In this document: in pieces, positions 26,091-33,504 of the stretch
Layout of the letters: each line of letters begins with the position of its first letter
Numbering within the stretch: position 1 is the first letter of the stretch
From: Pseudomonadota bacterium
GTDB lineage: Bacteria > Myxococcota_A > Polyangia > Haliangiales > Haliangiaceae
Assembly (NCBI GenBank): GCA_022360315.1
Contig: JAKSDA010000333.1
Coordinates: forward strand, 1-57,840
DNA: 57,840 nucleotides
Direction of reading: 5' to 3'
Translations under genes and position numbers: made by a program
The notes under the pieces: model-generated
Seen by the model: the letters and a program-made list of their open reading frames with translations, nothing else
What the model was told of the DNA's origin: nothing
The model's database searches: none

Positions 26091-26937
26091 AGGTCGCTGG
26101 AACCGATGGCGCGACGCGATTGTCGCCGTGACGACCTGGACGGCGGCAATCCTCGTGGCTGTAGTATTTGTATGGTTGCTTGCAGATATCGTTATTGGTG
26201 GCATTGCGAAACTTTCTTGGACGTTCCTCACCGAGGCTCCCAGGGACGCGGGACGGGCCGGTGGCATCGCACCCATCCTGGTCTCTACTGCCCTTATTCT
26301 GGCCGTTTGTATGGTAGCCAGCGTGCCTCTGAGTCTTGCGACAGCCATACTTCTAGCCGAGTTTACCCCTGCCGACGGCATCTTCGGCAGGGTAGTACGC
26401 CGCAGCCTCGACGTTCTGGCAGGAGTACCATCGATCGTATTTGGCCTGTTCGGATATGCTTTTTTCTGTAACACTCTGGGACTAGGGTTTTCGATCTTGT
26501 CCGGCGGACTGACTTTGGCGTGCATGGTCCTCCCGCTTCTCATCCGTACCACCGAGGAAGGCATGCGCTCGTTGAGCGACGACTATCGCCGTGCTGCTGC
26601 CGCACTGGGCATGACGCGTACAACAACGATCTTCAAAGTGCTGCTGCCCGCAGCATTACCTAGTTTGATAGTAGGACTAATTCTCAGCATTGGACGAGCC
26701 AGCGCCGAAACCGCGGCGCTCATTTTTACAAGTGGATATGTGGACCGCATGCCGAGCAGCCTGTGGGACTCGGGACGGGCCATTACTGTCCATATCCTGG
26801 ATCTCGCCATCAACGTGCCGGGTGGAACCGAAAATGCATATGCCACAGCCCTGGTGCTAGTAATGGCCCTACTCATCATCAACTCTGTGGCTTCGTGGTT
26901 AGGGCAACGCTGGTTGCGAAGGAGTATTGTACGTTGA
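26083..26937 (+). CDS. pstA: Phosphate ABC transporter permease PstA
   Basis: A 284-aa inner-membrane permease, ATG 26083 overlapping the end of pstC by eight bases. Helices and the conserved segment SLDVLAGVPSIVFGLFGYAFF and EEGMRSLSDDYRRAAAALGM with a following LLPAALPSL loop are PstA-like. Partner of PstC. Confidence 0.93.
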   Translation: MAKGRWNRWRDAIVAVTTWTAAILVAVVFVWLLADIVIGGIAKLSWTFLTEAPRDAGRAGGIAPILVSTALILAVCMVASVPLSLATAILLAEFTPADGIFGRVVRRSLDVLAGVPSIVFGLFGYAFFCNTLGLGFSILSGGLTLACMVLPLLIRTTEEGMRSLSDDYRRAAAALGMTRTTTIFKVLLPAALPSLIVGLILSIGRASAETAALIFTSGYVDRMPSSLWDSGRAITVHILDLAINVPGGTENAYATALVLVMALLIINSVASWLGQRWLRRSIVR

Positions 26938-27776
26938 GCGCATTACATGAACCGGTGATGACTCCCATCACCTCCGTTAACGGGGATGATCTGCCCACGC
27001 CTTTGCGCAGGCGATTGCTCATCGAAGCTAACTGCGTAACGCTGTGCTATGGCCAGCACACAGCGTTTCGCGACATCACGCTGCCAATCGAAGAAAATAG
27101 TATCACCGCGCTGGTCGGCCCGTCGGGGTGCGGCAAATCGAGCTTTCTGAGCTGCCTCAACCGACTGACTGATCTCTACAAGCAATGCAAGGTCACCGGC
27201 TCGATTCTGTTCGACGGCGATGACATCCTGCGGCCCAATGTCGATGTTCTCAATCTGCGTCGCCGGGTTGGTCTCATTTTTCAAAAACCCAATCCACTGC
27301 CACTCTCGATCCGAGAGAACCTCACCCTGCCGCTGCGCGAACACGGCCACGGCAACACCGCGGAACTGAATCGCAAGGTCGAGTCCGTGTTGGTCGACGT
27401 CGGCCTGTGGGACGAGGTCAGGGATCGGCTGGATTCGCCGGCACTGGCTCTATCGGGCGGTCAGCAGCAACGCCTCTGCATAGCACGGGCAATCGCTCTC
27501 GAACCCGATGTGCTTCTCCTCGACGAGCCGTGCAGCGCATTGGATCCCATTTCCAGCGGTGTTGTGGAGGATCGCATCGCCAGCTTGCGCGATCGGTACA
27601 CCATAGTCATCGTAACCCACAACCTGGCCCAGGCCCGCCGCATCGCCGATACCACTGCCCTCTTGTGGGTCCGAGATGGTGCCGGACACCTGGTCGAATA
27701 CGCACCCACACGCGAGTTCTTCGAATCACCCCAGCAAGAAATCACTGCGGCCTACATCCAGGGAGCGCGCGGGTAA
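26934..27776 (+). CDS. pstB: Phosphate ABC transporter ATP-binding protein PstB
   Basis: A 280-aa ATPase. The likely start is TTG 26934, overlapping the pstA stop (TTGA), with AAGGAG nine bases upstream; GTG 26955 and ATG 26958 are alternatives. Walker A GPSGCGKSS, Q-loop FQKPNPLP, signature LSGGQQQR, Walker B VLLLDEPCSALDP and the H-loop VTHN are intact. It powers PstCA. Confidence 0.95.
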   Translation: MSALHEPVMTPITSVNGDDLPTPLRRRLLIEANCVTLCYGQHTAFRDITLPIEENSITALVGPSGCGKSSFLSCLNRLTDLYKQCKVTGSILFDGDDILRPNVDVLNLRRRVGLIFQKPNPLPLSIRENLTLPLREHGHGNTAELNRKVESVLVDVGLWDEVRDRLDSPALALSGGQQQRLCIARAIALEPDVLLLDEPCSALDPISSGVVEDRIASLRDRYTIVIVTHNLAQARRIADTTALLWVRDGAGHLVEYAPTREFFESPQQEITAAYIQGARG

Positions 27777-27779
27777 TCC

Positions 27780-27803
27780 GACATCGCTGCGAGAAGCGAT
27801 GTC
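27780..27803 (+). terminator. Hairpin just after pstB
   Basis: GACATCGCT-GCGAGA-AGCGATGTC, a perfect 9-bp stem with a 6-base loop, begins four bases after the pstB stop. There is no T-tract, so it may act as an RNA 3' stabiliser or a weak terminator. Confidence 0.5.
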
Positions 27804-27826
27804 TCGAACCAGCAGCGCCGGGACTG

Positions 27827-27883
27827 CTCGCATCCGCCTTGTCTTGCCTGGGTCTCTCTCGAGCTATATGTGAGACTGCATAT
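27827..27883 (+). repeat. Structured intergenic repeat, copy A
   Basis: Shares CTCGCATCCG, CTTG, TCTCTCGAGCT and GTGAGACTG[CT]ATAT in the same order with copy B at 29257-29309. CTCGCAT (27827-27833) pairs with ATGTGAG (27868-27874) including one G-U pair. It fills the convergent gap between pstB and the FmdB-like gene, ending a few bases from the latter's stop. Confidence 0.6.
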
Positions 27884-27886
27884 TTC

Positions 27887-28147
27887 CTACGAACATCCGC
27901 ACGAACTAGGCACGCAACAGCCCGAAGAGCTTGTCTGCGGCTCTGCCGGCGCTCTGCTCTTGCTGGAGCTGGTGATGATATTGCCCCCCGAGATCAAGCG
28001 GGTAACCGGGCTTTCGGCCGGGGTTTCACCGACATCAAGCGCTGCGAGCTGGCAAAGCTCGCCCCAGGAGGAGATTTTTTGGCTCATTCGATGCCATACT
28101 TCAATGGTCTTGCCATTCTCGGCGCAGTAATACTCGTAGCTGGGCAC
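27887..28147 (-). CDS. FmdB-like small protein with lost zinc ribbon and Cys-rich tail
   Basis: An 86-aa protein. GTG 28147 has GGAG about six bases upstream. The opening MPSYEYYCAENG matches FmdB-family zinc ribbons (MPxYEYxCxxCG), but the second Cys is replaced and the second CxxC pair is absent, so a standard ribbon cannot form. VTRLISGGN matches the family's end. It closes with a Ser-rich tail ending GCCVPSSCGCS, four Cys plus one, resembling the GCC tails of the ArsD-like proteins in the cluster to the right. Role unknown; thiol or metal binding by the tail is inference. Confidence 0.65.
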   Translation of the reverse strand: MPSYEYYCAENGKTIEVWHRMSQKISSWGELCQLAALDVGETPAESPVTRLISGGNIITSSSKSRAPAEPQTSSSGCCVPSSCGCS

Positions 28148-28348
28148 GGTAGCTCCTGATCACTAGGGAGGTAGAGATGATCAAGTATACATAAAGTTTA
28201 CTGGGTGTGTAGGGACGAGCGACGCCCTTTGCACGCGTCAGACGTCCCGTGGCGGATAGTACTTGCACGGCCGCCTCCCACCACTCGTATGCCTGTTCGG
28301 CAATTTTGCGGTATAAATCTCCTGGTATTTACAGCGGGAGTTCGAATC

Positions 28349-29233
28349 ATGTGTCGCTTTGTCCTCTATCAAGGGCCGTCCATCTCAATCGCTGACCTGG
28401 TTACCAGGCCCGTACACTCGATCATCCGCCAGAGTTTCAAGGCCGAAGAGCTCGCAGAGCCGCTCAACGGCGATGGGTTCGGCGTTGCCTGGTATGTTAC
28501 CGAGACCAGTGAAAAACCTGCCGTGTTTCGAGACATCACTCCGGCATGGAACAACGAAAACCTCCGTCACCTGGCCCGGGTCACACGAAGCGGCACGATC
28601 CTGGCCCATGTGCGTGCCGCAACCCCAGGCCTCACTGTCACTCAGACCAATTGCCATCCGTTTGTGCACGGCCGTTACGCCTTCATGCATAACGGTAATC
28701 TGGCTGGCTTCATGAAAGCTCGGCAAAAACTCTTATCCCTGCTGTCCGAAGCAGCATTCGCAGCCATTCGCGGAACAAGTGATTCCGAGCATATCTTTGG
28801 ACTGTTTCTCGACCGCCTGGCCGAGCGTAAGGAAGACAAGCCAGTCGAGCGTATGGCCAACGCCCTCGAGGCCACACTGCGACAGCTCGCCGAGATCGTC
28901 CCGCGAGGCGACGAACCCAGCACTCTCAACCTGGCCGTCACCGATGGCAGTAACACGGTCGTTTCCCGCTGCATCTTCGGCGACCTGGCCAGAGCCACCA
29001 CGCTATACATGCGTGAGGGCCAGCGCTTCCGCTGCAAAAACGGCCTGTGCGTCATGGACGCAGTGTCCGAGGGAGGCACCGAGTGCCCAACATGCAATGA
29101 GGCATCCGCTGTATTGATAGCCTCCGAACCGCTATTTGAACATGAGACATGGAGCCCGGTCGACCCTCAGCACTTGGTGCTCGTCGACGCCAATCGCCAG
29201 GTGACGAGACGACCACTCTGGTTGGCCCGCTAA
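28349..29233 (+). CDS. Class II glutamine amidotransferase (YafJ/EgtC-like)
   Basis: A 294-aa protein whose ATG 28349 places Cys2 (MCRFVLYQG) as the N-terminal nucleophile after Met removal, as in Ntn-type class II amidotransferases; GGGAG lies upstream. NGDGFGVAWY, LAHVRAATPG and HPFVHGRYAFMHNGNLAGF are the family's glutamine-site motifs. Two extra CxxC-like motifs near the C-terminus (CKNGLCVMD, ECPTCNEA) could bind metal. No synthase partner adjoins it. The acceptor is unknown. Confidence 0.88.
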   Translation: MCRFVLYQGPSISIADLVTRPVHSIIRQSFKAEELAEPLNGDGFGVAWYVTETSEKPAVFRDITPAWNNENLRHLARVTRSGTILAHVRAATPGLTVTQTNCHPFVHGRYAFMHNGNLAGFMKARQKLLSLLSEAAFAAIRGTSDSEHIFGLFLDRLAERKEDKPVERMANALEATLRQLAEIVPRGDEPSTLNLAVTDGSNTVVSRCIFGDLARATTLYMREGQRFRCKNGLCVMDAVSEGGTECPTCNEASAVLIASEPLFEHETWSPVDPQHLVLVDANRQVTRRPLWLAR

Positions 29234-29256
29234 GAACCGGACAACAGCCATACAGT

Positions 29257-29309
29257 CTCGCATCCGACTTGACTCGCTTGTATCTCTCGAGCTCTGTGAG
29301 ACTGTATAT
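29257..29309 (+). repeat. Structured intergenic repeat, copy B
   Basis: Second copy of the element at 27827. Here ATACAGTCTCGCA (29250-29262) pairs with TGTGAGACTGTAT (29295-29307) over 13 bp, one pair being G-U at the same position as in copy A, enclosing a 32-base loop. It lies between the convergent amidotransferase and VOC-lyase genes. Confidence 0.65.
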
Positions 29310-29327
29310 ACCCACATCCCACGACAA

Positions 29328-29359
29328 AAAGCCCCAACCACTCTCATGGCTGGGGCTTT
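29328..29359 (-). terminator. Rho-independent terminator, probably bidirectional
   Basis: AAAGCCCCA and TGGGGCTTT (9-bp stem, 14-base loop that can pair further through CCA/TGG). On the minus strand the stem is followed by TTTTTG, a fair T-tract, suiting the leftward arsenic-type cluster; on the plus strand the run is shorter. Confidence 0.75.
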
Positions 29360-29523
29360 ACGTCACATGTCGCATCGACGCTGCAGCGTGAGCGACGCAA
29401 TCTACGCCAGGGGAAACGAAACCTCGGGCCTCTGAAACACCCGTTTGGTGATCGCGATGAGCACCGCCCCCGCGCTGCATTCGTTATCAAACAAAAACAG
29501 CCCAACGGAAAGAGCTATAACTA

Positions 29524-30264
29524 TTACGATACTTCGCTTTTCTCCCAGCTGGGGTCGATTTGCTCCCAACAGATGCAGTCGTCTCCGCATCCGTGGTCGC
29601 TCTCTGCCTCGGCGATATACACCTCCCACTTGTTGCCATCGGGATCTGCGACCCAGACCTTGGTCTGCAGTGAATAACAACAAGCGACATCACCCTCTTC
29701 AACAACGTGGAAGCCGTGCTTTTCGTACCGCGCTTTCACATCGGAAATCCGTTCGGAGCTCTTTACCTGGATACCAAAGTGATTGGTCGGGGCATCCTTC
29801 ACATCGACCTTGCGGCCAAAGTAATTGAGGACCAGGTTCACCGGCGGATCTGAAAGGATGAACTGAGCGTAATCCTTCTTCAGCTTCACCGGCTCGGTGT
29901 TGAAGAGAACTCTGTAGAACGACAACGATCGTTCGAAGTTGTTCACGTCGAGACTGATGTGGACACGACTCGGAGTTTCAAATCCGACGCCTGGAGCAGT
30001 GGCCAGGTCGTGAATGATCCGCTCGAGGTCGTCCGCCGTGGGAAGCCGACCGTAGACAACGGGCTTGTCACCCACCGCAGTCAGCGGAAAGGTATCTTCC
30101 TTCTTGCTGAGCATGGCCTGAACCACCTCAGCAGGTACACCTTCCACGGAAGCATCCATCAAGTTTACGACCTTCAGCGACTCATCTTGCGATGAGAAGC
30201 TGCCGATCAACGAGTTTCCAGCGTTGAGATCTTTATCGTTTGTGACGTAGATTGCGATATCCAT
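29524..30264 (-). CDS. arsI: ArsD-like domain fused to ArsI-like VOC C-As lyase
   Basis: A 246-aa two-domain protein. Residues 1-90 align by eye with ArsD (NLMDASVEGVP..., FPLTAVGDKPVVYGRLPTADDL matching ArsD's LPLLLLDGE...GRYP) but have no cysteine. Residues 98-218 are a VOC/glyoxalase fold of the ArsI/CadI class: iron ligands His102, His162 and Glu214, vicinal Cys195-Cys196 in ACCYSLQTKVWV, and ADPDGNKWEVY. In ArsI such a Cys pair presents MAs(III) to Fe(II) for C-As cleavage. The tail adds CGDDCIC. Last gene of the leftward cluster, 12 bases after the PLP enzyme. Substrate other than methylarsenite is possible. Confidence 0.82.
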   Translation of the reverse strand: MDIAIYVTNDKDLNAGNSLIGSFSSQDESLKVVNLMDASVEGVPAEVVQAMLSKKEDTFPLTAVGDKPVVYGRLPTADDLERIIHDLATAPGVGFETPSRVHISLDVNNFERSLSFYRVLFNTEPVKLKKDYAQFILSDPPVNLVLNYFGRKVDVKDAPTNHFGIQVKSSERISDVKARYEKHGFHVVEEGDVACCYSLQTKVWVADPDGNKWEVYIAEAESDHGCGDDCICWEQIDPSWEKSEVS

Positions 30265-30276
30265 TACTACATATCC

Positions 30277-31515
30277 TTACGCAATGCCCGCGATCTTCTC
30301 GGTGGCGTCGAGGAAGCGGTCTACCTCTTCCTCGGTGTTGTAGAGGTAGAACGAGGCGCGCACACTGCCCGGAACTCCTTCTTCCTCCTGGACATCCTTA
30401 AAATAGCCTACTGCACAGTGATCGCCGGCGCGTACAGAGATGTTGAACTCCTCGCTGTAGATCCTGCCAACCTCGATGGCGGGCAGTTCGCCGACGTTAT
30501 ACGAAATGATGCTCTTGCGCTGCAAGGCGTTGAGGGGGCCAAAAATGTCGACATTCTTGATCGACATAAGGCCTTTCATCGCCCGCTCCATCAGTCTGTC
30601 ATCATTCTGAGCAATGTCCTGGAAGCCCACGTTGGTCAGATAGTCCACCGCGACCTTCATGCCCAGCGTCGAGGCGATGGGCGGGGTGCCAGCTTGCCAT
30701 TTGTAGGGAAGCTCGTTGAAACTGCAGTCGTCGATGTTGCATTCATCGATCAGGGTGCAGTTGCAGTTCGAGGTCTCGATGGTTCCACCACCGAGGAATG
30801 CCGGCATCATCTCTTCCGCGTGCTCTTCCTTGACGTAGAGGACTCCGACACCGGTGGGTCCGAGCATCTTGTGGCCGGAAAACGCGAGGAAATCGCAGCC
30901 GATTTTCTTCACGTCTACGGTGAAGTGGGGGACGGCCTGAGCGGCGTCTACCATGAATAGAATACCGCGATCCCGACAGATCTTGGCCACTTCCTCGACC
31001 GGGACGATCGTGCCGACGACGTTGGATACGTAGGTCAGCGAGACCAGCTTGGTCTTCTTGGTGATCATCTTCTCGAACTCGTTGAGATCGAAAAGACCCG
31101 TCTTGCCCGGCTTGTACCAGCGGGTCCCGATGCCGATTTTTTTCTCCAATCGGGCCCAGGGAACCATGTTCGAGGAGTGCTCGAGAGTCGAGAGCAAGAC
31201 CTCGTCACCGGGCTCGAAATCCACAGTCAGCGCCACCTCGTTGATCGCATGGGTGCAATTGGTCGTGATGACGATCTCGGACGGCTTCGCGTTGATGAAC
31301 TTGGCGATGGTGTCAATCGCGTCTTCGAACTTCTCCGAGGCCTTCATCGAAAGGTCGTAATGGCCGCGGTGAACGTTGGCGCGAAATTTGGTGTAATAAT
31401 CGACAATCGCGTCCACTACCGGTTGGGGAGTGAGAGAGGACGCAACGCTGTCAAAATAAGTAGCTTCAGGGGAAATAGTCGGAAAATCGCGACGAATTTT
31501 CTGTACGTCATACAT
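30277..31515 (-). CDS. SufS-like PLP aminotransferase class V with Cys-rich insertion
   Basis: A 412-aa fold-type I PLP enzyme resembling group II cysteine desulfurases. PLP binds Lys216 in FSGHKMLGP, THAINEVAL and MVDAAQAVPH are the cofactor motifs, and Cys367 in VRAGDHCAVG sits where SufS has its persulfide Cys. A Cys-rich insertion (CNCTLIDECNIDDC, Cys251, 253, 259, 264) precedes the conserved GTPP loop and is unusual. No SufE, SufU or Fe-S assembly gene adjoins it. In this cluster it may supply sulfur, or act on an amino-acid-bearing arsenical; both are inference. Confidence 0.85.
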   Translation of the reverse strand: MYDVQKIRRDFPTISPEATYFDSVASSLTPQPVVDAIVDYYTKFRANVHRGHYDLSMKASEKFEDAIDTIAKFINAKPSEIVITTNCTHAINEVALTVDFEPGDEVLLSTLEHSSNMVPWARLEKKIGIGTRWYKPGKTGLFDLNEFEKMITKKTKLVSLTYVSNVVGTIVPVEEVAKICRDRGILFMVDAAQAVPHFTVDVKKIGCDFLAFSGHKMLGPTGVGVLYVKEEHAEEMMPAFLGGGTIETSNCNCTLIDECNIDDCSFNELPYKWQAGTPPIASTLGMKVAVDYLTNVGFQDIAQNDDRLMERAMKGLMSIKNVDIFGPLNALQRKSIISYNVGELPAIEVGRIYSEEFNISVRAGDHCAVGYFKDVQEEEGVPGSVRASFYLYNTEEEVDRFLDATEKIAGIA

Positions 31516-31536
31516 TGGGTTTCACTTACCTTTTCG

Positions 31537-33054
31537 CTAGCCGCAACATCCAGAGCTGGAGCTCTGCGCGGGAGCGGGAGCGGGACGTGGGTTTGCGGAG
31601 GGCTTTCCAGTCTGCACCATTTCGACCGCCTCGAGGAAATTGGGCACCCGCCCTTCCGAGACGACAACATTGTCGACAACGATGGCCGGCAGGCAGCCGG
31701 CGCCCTCGTTCTGAATTTTAACCATTAGTTCTTTGGGCATGGGCAGCGCACCTTTTACGTTACCCATATTAAAAAGCTCTAGCTCGATGTCGCCTGCAAA
31801 TTTCTTGTGCAGGAAGTCGACCAGACCTTGAGACGGGCTAGGGCCACAACAGGCTTGCTCAAAAATGTATACCTTCTTCACTTTGACACTCTCCTTTGAG
31901 TCGGCAAGATTAGAACTCGAGACAGAGACCGCTGGAGCTGCTGCTTCAGCAGTGATTCCAGGCTTACGCCCGTATTTGGTCTCCTCGGGGGAGCGCAATA
32001 ACGGCGTGCTGCAGTCAAAAGGCCGGGCTTCGCTGGCCTTGACGGGAATGTTCGGCTCGATGAATTCGAAATTCTCCAGATACGGCTCTCGTCTCAGAAT
32101 ATTGAATGTCTTTTCGCAGACCGCCATTCGCATCCCGCGTTCGAAGATGTGATCGTCGTCGTCCTCGACGCGTTTGAATGGCCCTTTGTAGATGACTGCT
32201 TGATGGTGGTCCCAGCACGCCCCTTCCTTGCCCTTGTAAGCAGCCACCGTGACACTGCGGAACTCGATACCATTGATGACCTTCCAGGGTTCCTCGTCAC
32301 GCTTGACAACCGTAACCCCGTACAATCCAGCCTCGGCGAAGGAAGCCAGCCATCGATCCTCCCGAATCGCGCCCGAGACGCAATCACTCCACAGTAGCTC
32401 GTCGCGCTGCATCTCTTCCGGCACATCCTCGTCACTCACGATGTCGGAAATGATCACCCGCCCGCCACGCCTAAGAACGCGATACACCTCCTGCATCACA
32501 TCCAGCTTTTTGTCGTGCCTGACCAGGTTGAGCACGCAATTCGAGATCACCACATCGACCGAGTTCGCCGCCACCAATGGGCGCTCGGTTCCCTGTTTGG
32601 CGATCTCTGATTGCAGCGTCAAAAAATCCTGTTCCGTGGTGACTGGATTCTTCTTTAGATAATCATCCAACCACACCCGGTCCAGAGTTAAATCTTCGAT
32701 TCGTCCCTTGCGAAACTCGATATTGTTGTATCCGAGCTTTTCGACGACACTCGGCAGGGCATTGTTGGCCAGTGCCAGCATATCGTCATTGGCATCTACC
32801 CCGATCGAGCGGCCCTTCGCTCCCACGATCTGAGCGACGATAAAACAGACCTTTCCGCCGCCACTGCCCAGATCGAGCACTGTATCTCCGGGACGGACTA
32901 GCTGGGTCGGGTCCCCACAGCCATAGTCACGCTCGAGTACTTCACTCGGTATGACTGATAGAAAACTCGGGTCGTACTCAACAGGGCAACACAGCCCAGC
33001 CTCGTACTCTTTAGCTGCTTCGCTATAACGCGCGTCCACAGAACTTTCGGGCAT
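31537..33054 (-). CDS. arsM: ArsM-like SAM methyltransferase fused to an ArsD-like domain
   Basis: A 505-aa fusion. ATG 33054 has GGAGG five bases upstream; a longer frame to 33123 is less likely. Residues 1-335 are an ArsM-like arsenite methyltransferase: GLCCPVEYDP (Cys22-23), SAM motif LDLGSGGGK (near 61-68), SNCVLNL (Cys173) and WSDCVSGAI (Cys225), which match the As(III)-binding cysteines of ArsM in position. After a linker, residues 394-485 match ArsD: VYIFEQACCGPS (Cys402-403), FNMGNVK, CLPAIVVDNVVVSEGRVP, and the C-terminal SGCCG is also ArsD-like. Fusing chaperone to enzyme would hand As(III) directly to it. 21 bases before the PLP enzyme. Confidence 0.85.
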   Translation of the reverse strand: MPESSVDARYSEAAKEYEAGLCCPVEYDPSFLSVIPSEVLERDYGCGDPTQLVRPGDTVLDLGSGGGKVCFIVAQIVGAKGRSIGVDANDDMLALANNALPSVVEKLGYNNIEFRKGRIEDLTLDRVWLDDYLKKNPVTTEQDFLTLQSEIAKQGTERPLVAANSVDVVISNCVLNLVRHDKKLDVMQEVYRVLRRGGRVIISDIVSDEDVPEEMQRDELLWSDCVSGAIREDRWLASFAEAGLYGVTVVKRDEEPWKVINGIEFRSVTVAAYKGKEGACWDHHQAVIYKGPFKRVEDDDDHIFERGMRMAVCEKTFNILRREPYLENFEFIEPNIPVKASEARPFDCSTPLLRSPEETKYGRKPGITAEAAAPAVSVSSSNLADSKESVKVKKVYIFEQACCGPSPSQGLVDFLHKKFAGDIELELFNMGNVKGALPMPKELMVKIQNEGAGCLPAIVVDNVVVSEGRVPNFLEAVEMVQTGKPSANPRPAPAPAQSSSSGCCG

Positions 33055-33504
33055 TGATCCTCCGTTGTCTCTCAACAACGTTGCGAAGGTAGCGTTGGTA
33101 GCATAGTAGTAATACCTGCGCACAGTCGCAACAGAAAAAGAAAGAACAAGTTATGCACCTTATGTGCTTGAAATAACTTGACTATTTTGGGTGTACCTGA
33201 CCGCTATTTGGACGGCTCCACAGGGGGGATACGGCCAGATATTGTGGGTGAGACACACATGATCTGTAGTGGTGAGTTTTTGCTCTGACTCACACCCAAT
33301 GCGAGAACGCTACCGGCCGGAGTGAGTAGACCGCCGCAGCCAACAAAGCCGTCTGGCCATAGCGCAGAGGCAGGTGAGCCGCAACAGAGGCTCGTTGGGC
33401 AACGCTCGGACACGCGTAGGCTAACCTACAGATGAGCCCCACAGACCGGGCGCCAATCCAACCGATCTCTCGACAAATTCAGCAAGGGTCAGCCAGAAAA
33501 CCTC
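33055..33504. other. Intergenic region inside the arsenic-type cluster
   Basis: 450 bases between the radical SAM gene and the methyltransferase gene, both leftward. A hairpin lies at 33147-33180. Short frames at 33204-33413 have no credible start or family. An imperfect repeat pair (GGGTGAG near 33246, CTCACACCC near 33290) may be regulatory. No recognisable riboswitch. Confidence 0.5.
33147..33180 (-). promoter_or_regulatory. Two-arm inverted repeat before arsM-like gene (operator or terminator)
   Basis: Outer arms CAAGTTAT (33147-33154) and ATAACTTG (33173-33180) and inner arms GCAC (33155-33158) and GTGC (33164-33167) nest with a five-base bulge. Read leftward, the stem is followed by TTCTTTCTTTTTC, so it could end the radical SAM transcript. 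It also lies 93 bases before the ATG of the methyltransferase, where an operator would fit. Confidence 0.55.

Noticed and set aside
33204..33413. 69-codon frame between radical SAM and methyltransferase genes
   Set aside because: No plausible start signal or family; likely chance.
33055..33504. Cobalamin riboswitch before the methyltransferase
   Set aside because: Looked for because of the B12-type enzyme; no B12-box-like motif or expected fold is evident.
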